Positions 17,949 through 26,742 of a DNA stretch of 64,000 nt are shown here, one piece after another. Each line of letters begins with the position of its first letter. The stretch's first letter is position 1. Below the pieces are notes generated by a model. It ran no database searches and was not told where the DNA came from. It saw only the letters and a list, made by a program, of their open reading frames with translations. The translations under genes were made by a program, and so were the position numbers. The DNA lies in the NCBI GenBank assembly GCA_951812805.1, contig CATOSZ010000003.1, forward strand, positions 1,566,557 through 1,630,556, read 5' to 3'. This DNA comes from an uncultured Alphaproteobacteria bacterium. Lineage in GTDB: Bacteria; Pseudomonadota; Alphaproteobacteria; GCA-2731375.

Positions 17949-18043
17949 GTCCTCCGATTCCCGCAGCGCCACCATACCGCGCGTGCGGCTTTGCCTGTAG
18001 GCTCCGCCCGCGAGACTTCGGGACATCGGAAAGGAGACGGGGT

Positions 18044-19255
18044 GTGAGCGGTCTGTTGGAGGGCATCAAGGTCATCGATTGCGCGAGCTTCATCGCCGGA
18101 CCGGCGGCGGCCACAGTGATGGCGGACTTTGGCGCCGACGTGGTGAAGATCGAGCCGCCGGGCATCGGCGATACCTACCGCAATGCGCGCAACGCCCCCG
18201 GCAATCCGGAATGCGAGGCCGACTTCCCCTGGCTGCTCGACAACCGCTCCAAGCGGGGCCTGGCCCTGGACCTGAAGTGCGAGGCCGGACGCGAGGTGCT
18301 CTACCGCCTGGTCGGCCAGGCGGACGTCTTCGTCACCAACACGCCGCTGCCGGCGCGCGCGCGGCTCGGCACCCGGTGGGAGGATTTGCAGGCCGTCAAT
18401 CCCCGCCTGATCTACGCCTCCCTCACCGCCTATGGCGAGGTCGGCCCCCAGGCGAACCAGACCGGTTACGACAGCACGGCGCTCTGGGCCCGCACCGGCC
18501 TGATGGACATGGTCCGCCCGGCACCGGACTCGGCGCCGGCCCGTTCCCTCCCCGGCATGGGCGACCATCCGACGGCGATCAGCCTGTATGCCGCGATCAT
18601 GACCGCGCTCTGGCGGCGCGAACGCACGGGCGAGGGCGCCATGGTGCACACCAACCTGCTGGCGAACGGCGTCTGGTGGGCGGGCTTCCATGCCCAGGCG
18701 ATGCTGTGCGGCGCCGAGATCACACCGCGCCCGGCCCGCGAGAACGCCGCGAGCGCGCTGCACAATCTCTATCACGCGTCCGACGGCCGCTGGTTCCACC
18801 TGGTTCTCATCCCCGAAGCCCGGCACTGGGAAAACCTGTGCCGCGCGATCGGCCAGCCGGACCTCGCCGCCGATCCCCGCTTCGCCGAGGCCGAGGCACG
18901 ACGTGCCAACACGCCGGCGTTGATCGCCATCCTGGAGGCCGCCTTCGCCGCCAAGGACTGGAACCATTGGATGGCGGTCTTTGCCGAACACCGCCTGACC
19001 TACGGCCTGATCGGCCGGTTGAGCGACATTCCCGACGACCCGCAGATGCATGCCGCCGACGTCATCACGCCCATCGACGATCCCCGCGCCGGCGCCGACT
19101 ACATCGTCAACAGCCCGCTGTGGATCGACGGCGCGCCCAAGCGCATGCCCGCCATGCCGCCGGCCATCGGCGAACATAACGAGGAGATCCTCCGCGAAGC
19201 GGGCTACGACGCGAGCGAGATCGAACGGCTGAAGAGTGAGGGGGCGATGGGGTGA
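18044..19255 (+). CDS. CaiB/BaiF (family III) CoA-transferase
   Basis: This 403-residue protein starts at a GTG preceded by AAGGAG at 18031. The family III hallmarks are the N-terminal LLEGIKVIDCASFIAGPAAATVMADFGADVVKIEPPG, then DNRSKRGLALDLK, NPRLIYASLTAYGEVGP and GMGDHPTAISLYAAIMTALWRRERTGEGAMV. Such enzymes exchange CoA between acyl-CoA donors and carboxylic acids via an aspartyl-CoA thioester. The acid substrate is not predictable. It lies beside epoxide hydrolase and SDR genes, typical of accessory catabolic regions. Confidence 0.9.
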   Translation: MSGLLEGIKVIDCASFIAGPAAATVMADFGADVVKIEPPGIGDTYRNARNAPGNPECEADFPWLLDNRSKRGLALDLKCEAGREVLYRLVGQADVFVTNTPLPARARLGTRWEDLQAVNPRLIYASLTAYGEVGPQANQTGYDSTALWARTGLMDMVRPAPDSAPARSLPGMGDHPTAISLYAAIMTALWRRERTGEGAMVHTNLLANGVWWAGFHAQAMLCGAEITPRPARENAASALHNLYHASDGRWFHLVLIPEARHWENLCRAIGQPDLAADPRFAEAEARRANTPALIAILEAAFAAKDWNHWMAVFAEHRLTYGLIGRLSDIPDDPQMHAADVITPIDDPRAGADYIVNSPLWIDGAPKRMPAMPPAIGEHNEEILREAGYDASEIERLKSEGAMG

Positions 19256-19343
19256 GACGACGCCCCCTGGCCAAGGTCCCGCGATGGCATTGTCGTTGTA
19301 GATTGTAGCCAATTATGCGACAAGATTGACAGGAGGGTAAATC

Positions 19344-19625
19344 ATGTCGCGCAATCCCAGTGTTTCCCTATCCGAGCATCAGCAGGCTTTCATCGCCGAG
19401 CTGGTCGCCAGCGGGCGTTATCACGGGGTCAGCGAGGTGATGCGCGCCGGGCTGCGCCTTCTGGAAGAACGGGAGGAGCGGCGACGCGCGATCATTCAAA
19501 AACTCGAAGCCGCCGTGGAAGAGGGGCTGGCGAGCGGTCCCTCGACACCGCTCGGCGATATCGAGGACCTCATCGCGGAAGCGCAAGCCGAAGCCGAAGC
19601 CTTGGCTGAAAGGGAATCGGCCTGA
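19344..19625 (+). CDS. parD: Type II antitoxin, ParD-like (ribbon-helix-helix)
   Basis: This 93-residue protein has an N-terminal RHH DNA-binding region (NPSVSLSEHQQAFIAELVASGRYHGVSEVMRAGLRLLEEREE), the standard ParD/CopG pattern with 'Y..VSEVMR.GLR.LEE'. Its acidic C-terminal tail should wrap the toxin. The ATG has AGGAGGG at 19331-19337. Upstream there is an AT-richer stretch, including TTGTCG and AATTAT boxes, that could hold the autoregulated promoter. The toxin gene starts 3 bp downstream. The acidic, repeat-like tail (EAQAEAEALAERE) is somewhat longer than in short ParD proteins. Confidence 0.88.
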   Translation: MSRNPSVSLSEHQQAFIAELVASGRYHGVSEVMRAGLRLLEEREERRRAIIQKLEAAVEEGLASGPSTPLGDIEDLIAEAQAEAEALAERESA

Positions 19626-19628
19626 GCC

Positions 19629-19937
19629 GTGCCCACCGTCCATCTCCGCCCGACCGCCAGACGGGATCTGAAGAGCATTCATCGGTGGATTGCCAAAGAA
19701 GCCCCGATGCGGGCGCCGCCTTTCATGCGCCGATTGGACAAGACCCTGCGGACACTCGCAGAGCGACCACAAATCGGATCCCGTCGATTGCCACGTTACC
19801 CGGATATTCGGGTTTTTTCCTTTGGTCGATATCTCATTATCTACCAGCCACTCGACAGGAACGACGGCATCGACGTGGTTCGGGTCTATCACGGCGCCCA
19901 GGACTGGCCGGCCCTGATCGACGACGATCTCACGTGA
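19629..19937 (+). CDS. parE: ParE/RelE-superfamily toxin
   Basis: This 102-residue protein starts at GTG 19629, 3 bp after the antitoxin stop. It matches the ParE toxin profile: LRPTARRDLKSIHRWIA at the N-terminus, then LAERPQIGSRRLPRYPDIRVFSFGRYLIIYQPL and IDVVRVYHGAQDW. ParE-type toxins inhibit gyrase, while RelE-type relatives cut mRNA; the ParD partner favours ParE. The pair probably acts as a stability module for this accessory region. It is convergent with the SDR gene 25 bp further on. Confidence 0.87.
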   Translation: MPTVHLRPTARRDLKSIHRWIAKEAPMRAPPFMRRLDKTLRTLAERPQIGSRRLPRYPDIRVFSFGRYLIIYQPLDRNDGIDVVRVYHGAQDWPALIDDDLT

Positions 19938-19962
19938 CCCGCCGAGGGATTGCCCACCACCC

Positions 19963-20727
19963 TCAATACGCCGAAATCCCGCCCTCCGCCGGGATCACCG
20001 CGCCGTTGACCATGCGGCTTTCGTCGGAGGCGAGGAAGAGGGCGATGTTGGCGATGTCTTCCGGTTCGCCGACGCCGAAGGGATAGTCCTGGAAGGTGTC
20101 GACGGCGCCCTTGCGGGTGCTGTTGGGGCGGCGCTCGACGTAGCGGGCGAGCACGCGTTCGGTCTTGATCAGGCCCGGGCAGATGACGTTGGCCCGCACG
20201 CCCGGATCCGAATAGGCTCCGGCGAGCGAGCGGGTGAGCGAGATCACCCCGCCCTTGGCCGCCGAATAGACGTGCGCCGGGTGATTGCCGCGCAGCGCGA
20301 CCACGGAAGCCACGTTGACCACGGCACCGCCGCCGCCTTCGATCAGCCGGGGGATGCCGTGGCGGCAGCACAGGAACGGCCCCTTCAGGTCCAGCGGGAT
20401 GGTGTGATCCCAGACCTCCATCTCGACGTCGGTGACGTTGGTGTCGGAGAGGATCGAGCCGCCGGCGCAGTTGAAGAGAATATCGATGCCGCCGAAACGC
20501 TCGACCGCCGCGGCCATCAAGGCTTCCACGCTGGCCTCGTCGGTGACGTCCGTCTGCTGGAAATGCGCGTTGTCGCCGGCCGCCGCCGCCGAGGCCGCGC
20601 CCTTCTCCGCGTCGAGCTCCGCCACCACGACCCGGGCGCCCTCCCGCGTGAAGATCGCCGTCGCCGCCCGCGCGATGCCGGAACCCGCGCCCGTGATCAC
20701 CGCCACCTTGCCGTCCAACCTGCCCAT
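19963..20727 (-). CDS. SDR family oxidoreductase
   Basis: This 254-residue classical SDR has VAVITGAGSGIARAATAIF for cofactor binding (the usual GxxxGIG is GSGIA here), D/E-rich VVVAELD after beta-2 (favouring NAD), NCAGGS, and the active-site pair in VYSAAKGGVISLTRSLA (YxxxK). The C-terminus carries YPFGVGEPEDIANIALFLASDESRMVNGAVIPAEGG. The substrate is unknown. It lies upstream (18 bp) of no same-strand gene but 18 bp after the GFA gene, so the two may be transcribed together. Confidence 0.87.
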   Translation of the reverse strand: MGRLDGKVAVITGAGSGIARAATAIFTREGARVVVAELDAEKGAASAAAAGDNAHFQQTDVTDEASVEALMAAAVERFGGIDILFNCAGGSILSDTNVTDVEMEVWDHTIPLDLKGPFLCCRHGIPRLIEGGGGAVVNVASVVALRGNHPAHVYSAAKGGVISLTRSLAGAYSDPGVRANVICPGLIKTERVLARYVERRPNSTRKGAVDTFQDYPFGVGEPEDIANIALFLASDESRMVNGAVIPAEGGISAY

Positions 20728-20745
20728 GGGTGTCGCCCTCTTCTG

Positions 20746-21174
20746 CTAGATGTCTTCGATCACCGCCGGTGTCCACAGGCCGAGGCGGCGCTGCGTCCGG
20801 CCCTCGGCCGTCTCGCCCTGGTAGTGGCTCTGGCTGGCAGCCGGGAATTCCCCGGCGGCGGCGAAATACCGGGTGTTGAGCGTCGCATATCCCTGTCCGT
20901 CCTCGGCGTCGAAATAGGCCCCGAGATAGGCGCCGCAATTGTTGCAGACCAGAATGTCAGCCGTGTGCAGGCCGAAGTGATAGCGGTTTAGGCGGCCCGC
21001 TTCGGCCAGGCGGATCGTCGCGCGGCCGGCATTGTCGGAGGTCGTGCGCGCGCCGTGGCCCTGGCAGAAGCTGCAATCGCACTCCCGCACACCAAGTTCC
21101 GCGGGGCTCTTCGCGCTTTCCAGCGCCAGCGAAATCGCACCGCAGTGGCAGCCGCCTTCATAGATCCGCGCCAT
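20746..21174 (-). CDS. GFA family zinc-binding protein
   Basis: This 142-residue protein has the glutathione-dependent formaldehyde-activating (Gfa)/CENP-V fold. Zinc ligands are visible as Cys9/Cys11 (GGCHCGA), Cys32/Cys34/Cys37 (ECDCSFC) and Cys77/Cys80 (VCNNCGAY). Gfa was first described as catalysing S-hydroxymethylglutathione formation, but many homologues have no shown activity. The next gene on this strand is the SDR, 18 bp downstream. On the other side it is divergent from the hot-dog thioesterase. Confidence 0.85.
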   Translation of the reverse strand: MARIYEGGCHCGAISLALESAKSPAELGVRECDCSFCQGHGARTTSDNAGRATIRLAEAGRLNRYHFGLHTADILVCNNCGAYLGAYFDAEDGQGYATLNTRYFAAAGEFPAASQSHYQGETAEGRTQRRLGLWTPAVIEDI

Positions 21175-21317
21175 CGTCTTCGGCCTCCTTCGTTTCGCCG
21201 CGGAGTGTAGCGGGGCCGGGTGCGCCTTGTGAACTGGATTGCGCGCGGCGCCTTGGCTATACCGACGCCAGATTGCAGAGACAGGTGCGAAGAGTGGGGG
21301 GCGACAAAGTGGGAACG

Positions 21318-21812
21318 ATGGAGATACCGACGCCGTTCGACGTCTACTGGGACCGGGTGCAGGACGCATGGATCGATCACAACGATCACATGAACATGGG
21401 CTACTACATGGTCGTGTTCGATCTCGCGACCGACGCCTGGTTCGAATACATCGGCCTCGACCGCCCGCACCGCGACCGGCACAACGTCACGACCTTCTCA
21501 ATCGAGGGACACATCAACTACATCCGCGAGCTGCGGGCCGGCGATCCCCTGCGGTTCACCACGCGGCTGCTGGATTTCGACGCCAAACGGATCCATTACT
21601 TCCACGAGATGTACCATGGCGAGGAAGGCTACCTCGCCGCGACCAACGAGTTGATGACCATCCACATCTCGGAGGAGACGCGGCGCTCCGCCCCCATGCA
21701 CGAAGACGTCCAGCGCTGGCTCGCGCAGATCAAGGACCGCCACGATGCCCTGGCGCCGGCCGCACAGGTCGGGCGGCGCATGGGCATCGGCGCGGGCCGT
21801 CCCGCCGCCTGA
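21318..21812 (+). CDS. Hot-dog fold acyl-CoA thioesterase
   Basis: This protein has about 164 residues from the ATG at 21318; a GTG at 21309 and a TTG at 21273 are in frame upstream and cannot be excluded. The segment WIDHNDHMNMGYYMVVFD near residue 18 is the 4-hydroxybenzoyl-CoA thioesterase/YbgC active-site helix with its catalytic Asp. Next comes the central VTTFSIEGHINYIRELRAGDPL strand region. Homologues are usually annotated carnitine or betainyl-CoA thioesterase-like, which would fit quaternary-amine catabolism, but no direct evidence for that lies in this window. It precedes an LLM oxidoreductase by 75 bp. Confidence 0.82.
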   Translation: MEIPTPFDVYWDRVQDAWIDHNDHMNMGYYMVVFDLATDAWFEYIGLDRPHRDRHNVTTFSIEGHINYIRELRAGDPLRFTTRLLDFDAKRIHYFHEMYHGEEGYLAATNELMTIHISEETRRSAPMHEDVQRWLAQIKDRHDALAPAAQVGRRMGIGAGRPAA

Positions 21813-21887
21813 GCGCGGGCTTGCATCGCCGCCCGCATCGTGGTGGCGTTCGGGAAGACAGCAGTCCGAAGCAGAGGGGGGCGGGAC

Positions 21888-22763
21888 ATGGATATCGGCA
21901 AACGGGGTGTGTGGGCATCGACCAACGCGCTCAGTTCCGAACAGTTGGCGGATCTGGCGCGGCGCTCGGAGGCGGCCGGCTACGGCGCGCTCTGGTATCC
22001 GGAGAGCACCTCCTACGAGGCGCTGGCGCTCGGCGGCTATCTGCTGGCGAACTCCAGCCGCATCGTCGCGGCCACCGGCATCGCCAACATCTACGCCCGC
22101 GACGCCATGGCCGCGGTGCAAGGCCATAACACGCTGAACGCGCTTTACGACGGCCGCTTCTTGCTGGGCCTCGGCGTTTCGCACCAGCCCCTGGTCGAGG
22201 GCGCGCGGGGCCATGAATACGGCAAACCGCTGAGCGCCATGCGGGCCTATCTCGACGGCATGGACGCGGCCAAGGTCGCCGTGGCGGCGCCGGCCCGCCA
22301 GGTGGTATTGGCCGCCCTCGGCCCGAAGATGCTGGCCCTGGCGGCGGAGCGGACTCTGGGCGCGCTGCCTTACAACGTGACGCCCGAACACACCCGGATG
22401 GCGCGCGAGGTCATGGGCCCCGACGCACTGCTCTGCGTCGAACAGGCGGTCTGCCTGACCGTCGCCAAGGCCAACGCGCACGAGGTCGCCGGCAATCACA
22501 TCGAGCGCTACATGCGCCTGCCCAACTATTACAACAACTGGCTGCGCACCGGCTTCTCCGAGCAAGAGCTGGCGGGAGGGGGCAGCGAAAAGTTCCTCAA
22601 CGCCATGGTCGCCTGGGGCGACGTGGAGGATATCGAGGGCAGGATCCAGGCCCATTTCGAGGCCGGCGCCGATCACGTCTGCATCCAGGCCCTCGACCCC
22701 GAGGGGGATCCGACACCCGACTGGGCGGCGCTCGAAGCCCTGGCGGGCCGGGCGGCGGCGTGA
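21888..22763 (+). CDS. LLM class flavin-dependent oxidoreductase (F420/FMN type)
   Basis: This 291-residue protein is chosen from the ATG at 21888, which follows GGGGGGCGGGAC. It has the bacterial-luciferase-like TIM-barrel pattern: GVWASTNALSSEQLADLARRSEAAGYGALWYPES, LLANSSRIVAATGIANIYARDAMAA and GRFLLGLGVSHQPLVEG. This is typical of the TIGR03620 group, whose members use F420 or FMN. F420 is uncommon in proteobacteria, so FMN use is also possible. Its stop overlaps the start region of the HD-domain gene, so they are coupled. Confidence 0.86.
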   Translation: MDIGKRGVWASTNALSSEQLADLARRSEAAGYGALWYPESTSYEALALGGYLLANSSRIVAATGIANIYARDAMAAVQGHNTLNALYDGRFLLGLGVSHQPLVEGARGHEYGKPLSAMRAYLDGMDAAKVAVAAPARQVVLAALGPKMLALAAERTLGALPYNVTPEHTRMAREVMGPDALLCVEQAVCLTVAKANAHEVAGNHIERYMRLPNYYNNWLRTGFSEQELAGGGSEKFLNAMVAWGDVEDIEGRIQAHFEAGADHVCIQALDPEGDPTPDWAALEALAGRAAA

Positions 22764-23323
22764 TGGAACCGGTCGCCTTCACCGCCATGGCCGACGGCAC
22801 GGCCGCGGACTACGCCCGCCTCGGGGCCGCATGGCAGGCCCATCGTGACGCGCACCTGGCCGACTCGGTCCTCGCCCTGTTACGGGCCATGCGCGGGCCG
22901 ACGCTCGGCTACCAGATCGACCGCTATGAACACTCCCTGCAATCGGCGACCCGGGCGATGCGCGACGGCGCCGACGAGGAAAGCATCGTCTGCGCCCTGC
23001 TGCACGACGTCGCGGATCCGATCGCGCCGGACAACCACAGCGCGGCCGCGGCGGCGATGCTGCGCCCCTTCGTCTCGGACGCCAACCACTGGATCGTCGC
23101 GCACCACGGCCTGTTTCAGGGGTATTACTACTTCCATCACGTGGGGGAGGATCGCGACGCCCGCGAACGTCACCGCGGCCATCCCCATTTCGAGGCGACG
23201 GCGGCCTTCTGCGAGAATTGGGACCAGTGCAGCTTCGACCCCGACTACGACACCGCGCCCCTCTCGCACTTCGAGCCGATGGTCCACCGCCTGCTGGCGG
23301 CGCCGAAGCGGATCTACGACTAG
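22763..23323 (+). CDS. HD-domain metal-dependent phosphohydrolase-like protein
   Basis: This protein has about 186 residues from the ATG at 22763; a GTG one codon upstream overlaps the LLM stop. It carries an HD-domain metal site: His57 (YEHSLQ), His81-Asp82 (LLHDVADP), and further histidines at 92 and 114-115 (IVAHHG). The spacing is like small HD proteins that bind a mono- or dinuclear iron centre. Some relatives (PhnZ, myo-inositol oxygenase) are oxygenases rather than phosphohydrolases. The Tyr/Glu pattern specific for PhnZ is not met. The substrate is unknown; coupling to the LLM oxidoreductase suggests a common pathway. Confidence 0.78.
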   Translation: MEPVAFTAMADGTAADYARLGAAWQAHRDAHLADSVLALLRAMRGPTLGYQIDRYEHSLQSATRAMRDGADEESIVCALLHDVADPIAPDNHSAAAAAMLRPFVSDANHWIVAHHGLFQGYYYFHHVGEDRDARERHRGHPHFEATAAFCENWDQCSFDPDYDTAPLSHFEPMVHRLLAAPKRIYD

Positions 23324-23332
23324 GCGGGTCGG

Positions 23333-23971
23333 TCAGGCTGCGAAAAAGTCGGTGAGGATGGGCCGGTAGGCGGCGAGTTCTTCCGCGACCGCCGGCAGGC
23401 GTTCGAGCCGGGCGCGATAGGCGGCGACGTCGTCGGGCCAGGCGATCTCCAGGCCGAGATGGGGCCCCAACGCATCGAGCCAGGCGAAGCTGATCGGATA
23501 GCCGCATTCGCCGAGCGTCAAGCTTTCGCCCGCGTCGGTCATGTCCGCCAGCAGCCGGGCAAGCTGCGCCAGCCGGGCCGTGATCTCGTGCGAGAGCTCG
23601 CCGGCTCGCGCCGCCGTCGCCGGCGCCCGGCCGGGCAGATGGGCGAAGCAGGCCCGGACCGCGGGCTCCAGCCGGGTGTCATGAAAGCGCGAAAGCGCGC
23701 GGGCCCGGGCCCGGTCCGCCGGGTCGGCGGGCAGGGCCGGCGGGTCCGGCCAGCATTCTTCCAGATATTCCGCGATCGCCTCGGAATCGGCGATCAACAG
23801 CTCGCCGTGACGCAGCGCCGGCAGATTGCCGCCCGGCACCAGCGCCTTGTAGGCCTCGGAGCCATAGCCACCCGGCGGCGGCACCTCCTCCCAGGTCAGG
23901 GACTTGTAGCGCAGCAGGACGCGGAGCTTGGCGCAATAGAGGCTTGGCGGAATGGCATAGACGGTCAGCAT
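23333..23971 (-). CDS. Glutathione S-transferase family protein
   Basis: This 212-residue protein has an N-terminal thioredoxin-like domain (MLTVYAIPPSLYCAKLRVLLRYKSL, then GGNLPALRHGELLIADSEAIAEYLEE with the cis-Pro and the Ser/Glu pair that binds the gamma-glutamyl group). An all-helical C-terminal domain runs from about residue 85. The Ser10/Tyr12/Cys13 cluster could supply the catalytic residue. GSTs of this length conjugate or isomerise electrophiles. It is convergent with the HD gene (9 bp between stops) and follows the alcohol dehydrogenase gene by 68 bp. Confidence 0.85.
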   Translation of the reverse strand: MLTVYAIPPSLYCAKLRVLLRYKSLTWEEVPPPGGYGSEAYKALVPGGNLPALRHGELLIADSEAIAEYLEECWPDPPALPADPADRARARALSRFHDTRLEPAVRACFAHLPGRAPATAARAGELSHEITARLAQLARLLADMTDAGESLTLGECGYPISFAWLDALGPHLGLEIAWPDDVAAYRARLERLPAVAEELAAYRPILTDFFAA

Positions 23972-24039
23972 GCGCGGCCCCGGTTCCGGCAGGGAGGGGC
24001 CGCCCCCCGGACTGGCCCGGGGGGCGGTGTCGTTCGCCC

Positions 24040-25134
24040 TCAGGCGGCGGCGCCGAAGTCGATGACGGAGCGGACGACGCGGCCTTCCTTCATCGCCTCG
24101 AAACCCTCGTTGATCTCCTCCAGCTTGATGGTGGCGGAGACCCAGTCGTCGAGATGCAGGCGGCCGGAGAGATAGAACTCGATCATCTTCGGCATGTCGA
24201 CGCGGAAACGGTTCGAGCCCATGGAGGAGCCTTGGATCTTGCGCTCGCGCAGGAAGTCGATGCCGTGCAGCTCGAGCTTCTGGCCGAACGGCACCATGCC
24301 GACGATGGTCGCGGTGCCGCCGATGCCGAGCATCTGGAACGATTGTTCCGCCGTGATCTTCAGGCCGAGGCATTCGATGGCGTGCTGCACACCGCCGCCG
24401 GTCAGCTCCTTGATCCGCTCCACCGGGTCGCCGTCCTCGGGATTGATCACCTCGGTCGCGCCGAGCTTGGTGGCGAGCTGCAGCTTCCGGGGGTTGGTGT
24501 CGACGGCGATGATGCGCCCGGCGCCCGCGATATGCGCGCCCTCGACCGCGGCCATGCCGACGCCGCCGCAGCCGATGACGGCGACGGTGTCACCGAACTT
24601 GATGCCGGCCGTGTTCACCGCCGCCCCGAAGCCGGTCATCACGCCGCAACCGATGAGCGCCGCGCGGTCGAGCGGCATGTCCTTGCGGATCTTCACCAGG
24701 GCGTTCTCGTGCACCAGCATCTGCTCGGCGAAGGACGAGAGATTGATGAAGGTGTGAAGCTGGTCCGGCTTTTCCCATTCGAAGCGGCGCGCCTTGCCCG
24801 GCGGCATCTTCACGTCCTCGTCGAGGCAGAGGTTGGGCCGCCCCGTCGTGCAGTTCGCACAGGTCCCGCAGAACACGGAGAGGCAGGAGATCACGTGATC
24901 TCCCTTCTTCAGGTAGGTCACCTCGGAGCCGACCTCCTCGACGATGCCGGCGCTCTCGTGGCCCGGCACGGTCGGCAGCGGATGGGGAAACAGCCCCTCC
25001 ATGAAGTGCAGGTCCGAATGGCAGAGACCGGCGAAGGCGGTGCGGATCAGCACCTCGTGCGCCTTGGGCTTGCGCACGCTGACCTCCTCGATCACCAGGG
25101 GTTTGTTGGCTTCATAGAGAACGGCGGCTTTCAT
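24040..25134 (-). CDS. Zinc-dependent medium-chain alcohol dehydrogenase
   Basis: This 364-residue MDR protein has the catalytic-zinc ligands Cys38 (GLCHSDLHFMEG) and His59 (PGHES), and four structural-zinc cysteines at 89, 92, 95 and 103 (CGTCANC...NLC). The Rossmann motif VIGCGGVGMAAVEGA is followed by AVDTNPRKL, where Asp favours NAD. It resembles class-III or mycothiol-like Zn alcohol dehydrogenases but lacks a clear formaldehyde-specific signature. A long antisense-frame extension to 26040 is an artefact of GC-rich shadow reading. It is divergent from the following SDR across 129 bp. Confidence 0.9.
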   Translation of the reverse strand: MKAAVLYEANKPLVIEEVSVRKPKAHEVLIRTAFAGLCHSDLHFMEGLFPHPLPTVPGHESAGIVEEVGSEVTYLKKGDHVISCLSVFCGTCANCTTGRPNLCLDEDVKMPPGKARRFEWEKPDQLHTFINLSSFAEQMLVHENALVKIRKDMPLDRAALIGCGVMTGFGAAVNTAGIKFGDTVAVIGCGGVGMAAVEGAHIAGAGRIIAVDTNPRKLQLATKLGATEVINPEDGDPVERIKELTGGGVQHAIECLGLKITAEQSFQMLGIGGTATIVGMVPFGQKLELHGIDFLRERKIQGSSMGSNRFRVDMPKMIEFYLSGRLHLDDWVSATIKLEEINEGFEAMKEGRVVRSVIDFGAAA

Positions 25135-25263
25135 GATCTTCCTCCCGGCGGGTTTTTTCATCGCGTCGCTCGAGCCTATCGCGTCGGCCGGAGGGCCGCC
25201 AGCCTTGCCAGGGCCGGCCCGCATCGGGGATGATCCGCTTCCCATCCGGAGGAGACGGCGGCG

Positions 25264-26031
25264 ATGGCGACGATGCCCGACGATTTCAAGGACAAGACGG
25301 TCCTCATCACCGGTGCCGGCAGCGGCATCGGTGCGGCGACGGCACGGCTGATGGCCGCCCGGGGCGCCGCCGTGGTCGCGACCGACGTCGATATCGCCGC
25401 CGTCGAAACGGTGGTGGCCGATTGCGCCGACGGGCTGGCGCTTCGCTGCGACGTCACCGACGAGGCCCAGGTCGAGGCGGCGGTGGCGGCCGCGGTCGAC
25501 CGCTTCGGCAAGCTCGACGTCGCGGTCGCCAACGCCGGTATCCAGCGCCACAACACCGATATCGATCTCTACGCCCTGGAACTGGCGGAGTTCGAGCGGA
25601 CCCAGGACGTCAACCTCCGCGGCGTGGTGCGCACGGCGAAACATGCGCTCGCCCACATGATGGCGCGCGGCGGCGGCGGCGCGCTGGTCCTGGTGAGCTC
25701 GATCACCGGGCTCGGCGGGCGCACACCCAACGTCTCCTACATGACCGCCAAGAGCGCGCTGCTCGGCCTTAACCGGCATATCGCCGTGCACTACGGCCCG
25801 CACGGCATCCGCTGCAACGCGGTCTGTCCCGGCGCGCTGGAGCAGACCCCCAATTGGGACGAGCATCCCGATCCCGACGGCCGGCGCGATGGCTTCACCG
25901 CGACGGTTCCGCTCCGCCGGCTTGGCCGGCCGGAGGATATCGCCGGCGCTATCGCCTTCCTCGCCTCCGACGAGGCGGGCTATGCGAGCGGCGCCCACTT
26001 CACCATCGACGGCGGCCTGACCGCGATCTGA
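25264..26031 (+). CDS. SDR family oxidoreductase
   Basis: This 255-residue classical SDR has TVLITGAGSGIGAATARLMAARG, an Asp-ended ATDVD favouring NAD, ANAGIQ, SSITGLGG, and the active-site VSYMTAKSALLGLN. The C-terminus reads LRRLGRPEDIAGAIAFLASDEAGYASGAHFTIDGGLT. ATGs at 25264 and 25273 are both possible starts, with GGAGGAGACGG upstream. The substrate is unknown. The rhomboid gene begins 7 bp downstream, so the two share a transcript. Confidence 0.87.
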   Translation: MATMPDDFKDKTVLITGAGSGIGAATARLMAARGAAVVATDVDIAAVETVVADCADGLALRCDVTDEAQVEAAVAAAVDRFGKLDVAVANAGIQRHNTDIDLYALELAEFERTQDVNLRGVVRTAKHALAHMMARGGGGALVLVSSITGLGGRTPNVSYMTAKSALLGLNRHIAVHYGPHGIRCNAVCPGALEQTPNWDEHPDPDGRRDGFTATVPLRRLGRPEDIAGAIAFLASDEAGYASGAHFTIDGGLTAI

Positions 26032-26038
26032 GGGGCCC

Positions 26039-26608
26039 ATGGATCAGCTCAAGCGCAAGCTCTACCCCCTCGCCGCCATCCTGATCGTCATCTGGGTGGT
26101 GGAGATCATCAACCTGTTCAGCGGCCGCGCCCTGACGGACTGGGGCATCCTGCCGCGCACCGTTTCCGGCCTGGTCGGCATCCCGCTGGCGCCGTTCCTG
26201 CACGGCAGCCTGATCCACGCGATTTCCAACACCCTGCCGCTCGTCGTGCTGGGCGGGCTGGTGCTGACCACGGGGGAGAAGCGCTTCGTGCCGACCACCA
26301 TCGCCATCGTCCTGCTCGGCGGCCTGGCGGTCTGGCTGGCCGCGCGCGGCAACTACCATGTCGGCGCCAGCGGCCTCGTCTTCGGCTACTTCGGCGTGCT
26401 GGTCACCCGCGCGCTGCTGGAACGCAGCCCGTTGAAGATCCTGGTCGGCGTCGTCGTCGTCGTGCTTTACGGCGGGCTGCTGTTCGGCGTGCTGCCGACC
26501 CGGCCCTGGATTTCCTTCGAATCCCATCTCTTCGGCCTGCTGGCCGGCATCGCCGTCGTCTGGGCGGAGAACAAATACGACGCCCGCGGCGGCGGCACCG
26601 CCGCCTGA
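26039..26608 (+). CDS. Rhomboid family intramembrane serine protease
   Basis: This 189-residue protein has six predicted membrane helices. The rhomboid signatures are HGSLIHAISN (residues 55-64, loop/TM2), the nucleophile Ser111 in VGASGLVFGY, and the catalytic His163 in ESHLFGLLAGI. The catalytic dyad is therefore intact. Rhomboids cleave transmembrane substrates in the inner membrane; the substrate here is unknown. It follows the SDR by 7 bp. A 134-bp AT-richer gap before the Usg gene includes AAATAAACGGTTATTT and a TTGTCATAAT stretch that may hold a promoter. Confidence 0.87.
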   Translation: MDQLKRKLYPLAAILIVIWVVEIINLFSGRALTDWGILPRTVSGLVGIPLAPFLHGSLIHAISNTLPLVVLGGLVLTTGEKRFVPTTIAIVLLGGLAVWLAARGNYHVGASGLVFGYFGVLVTRALLERSPLKILVGVVVVVLYGGLLFGVLPTRPWISFESHLFGLLAGIAVVWAENKYDARGGGTAA

Positions 26609-26742
26609 TCGACTGTTGGCAGCCATCGCATTCTGCTGCTAACAATCTGAAAATAAACGGTTATTTATCACTTTCCCGGTTGTCATAATCCGACGGCCGG
26701 CGGCACACTGTCGTCGGTACACACCGGCAGGAAAGGTTAGGC

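Noticed and set aside
24040..26040. One 666-codon minus-strand frame spanning the alcohol dehydrogenase and the opposite-strand SDR.
   Set aside because: Only the C-terminal 364 codons (24040-25134) match a known family; the extension is the antisense of a well-supported SDR gene, a high-GC shadow.
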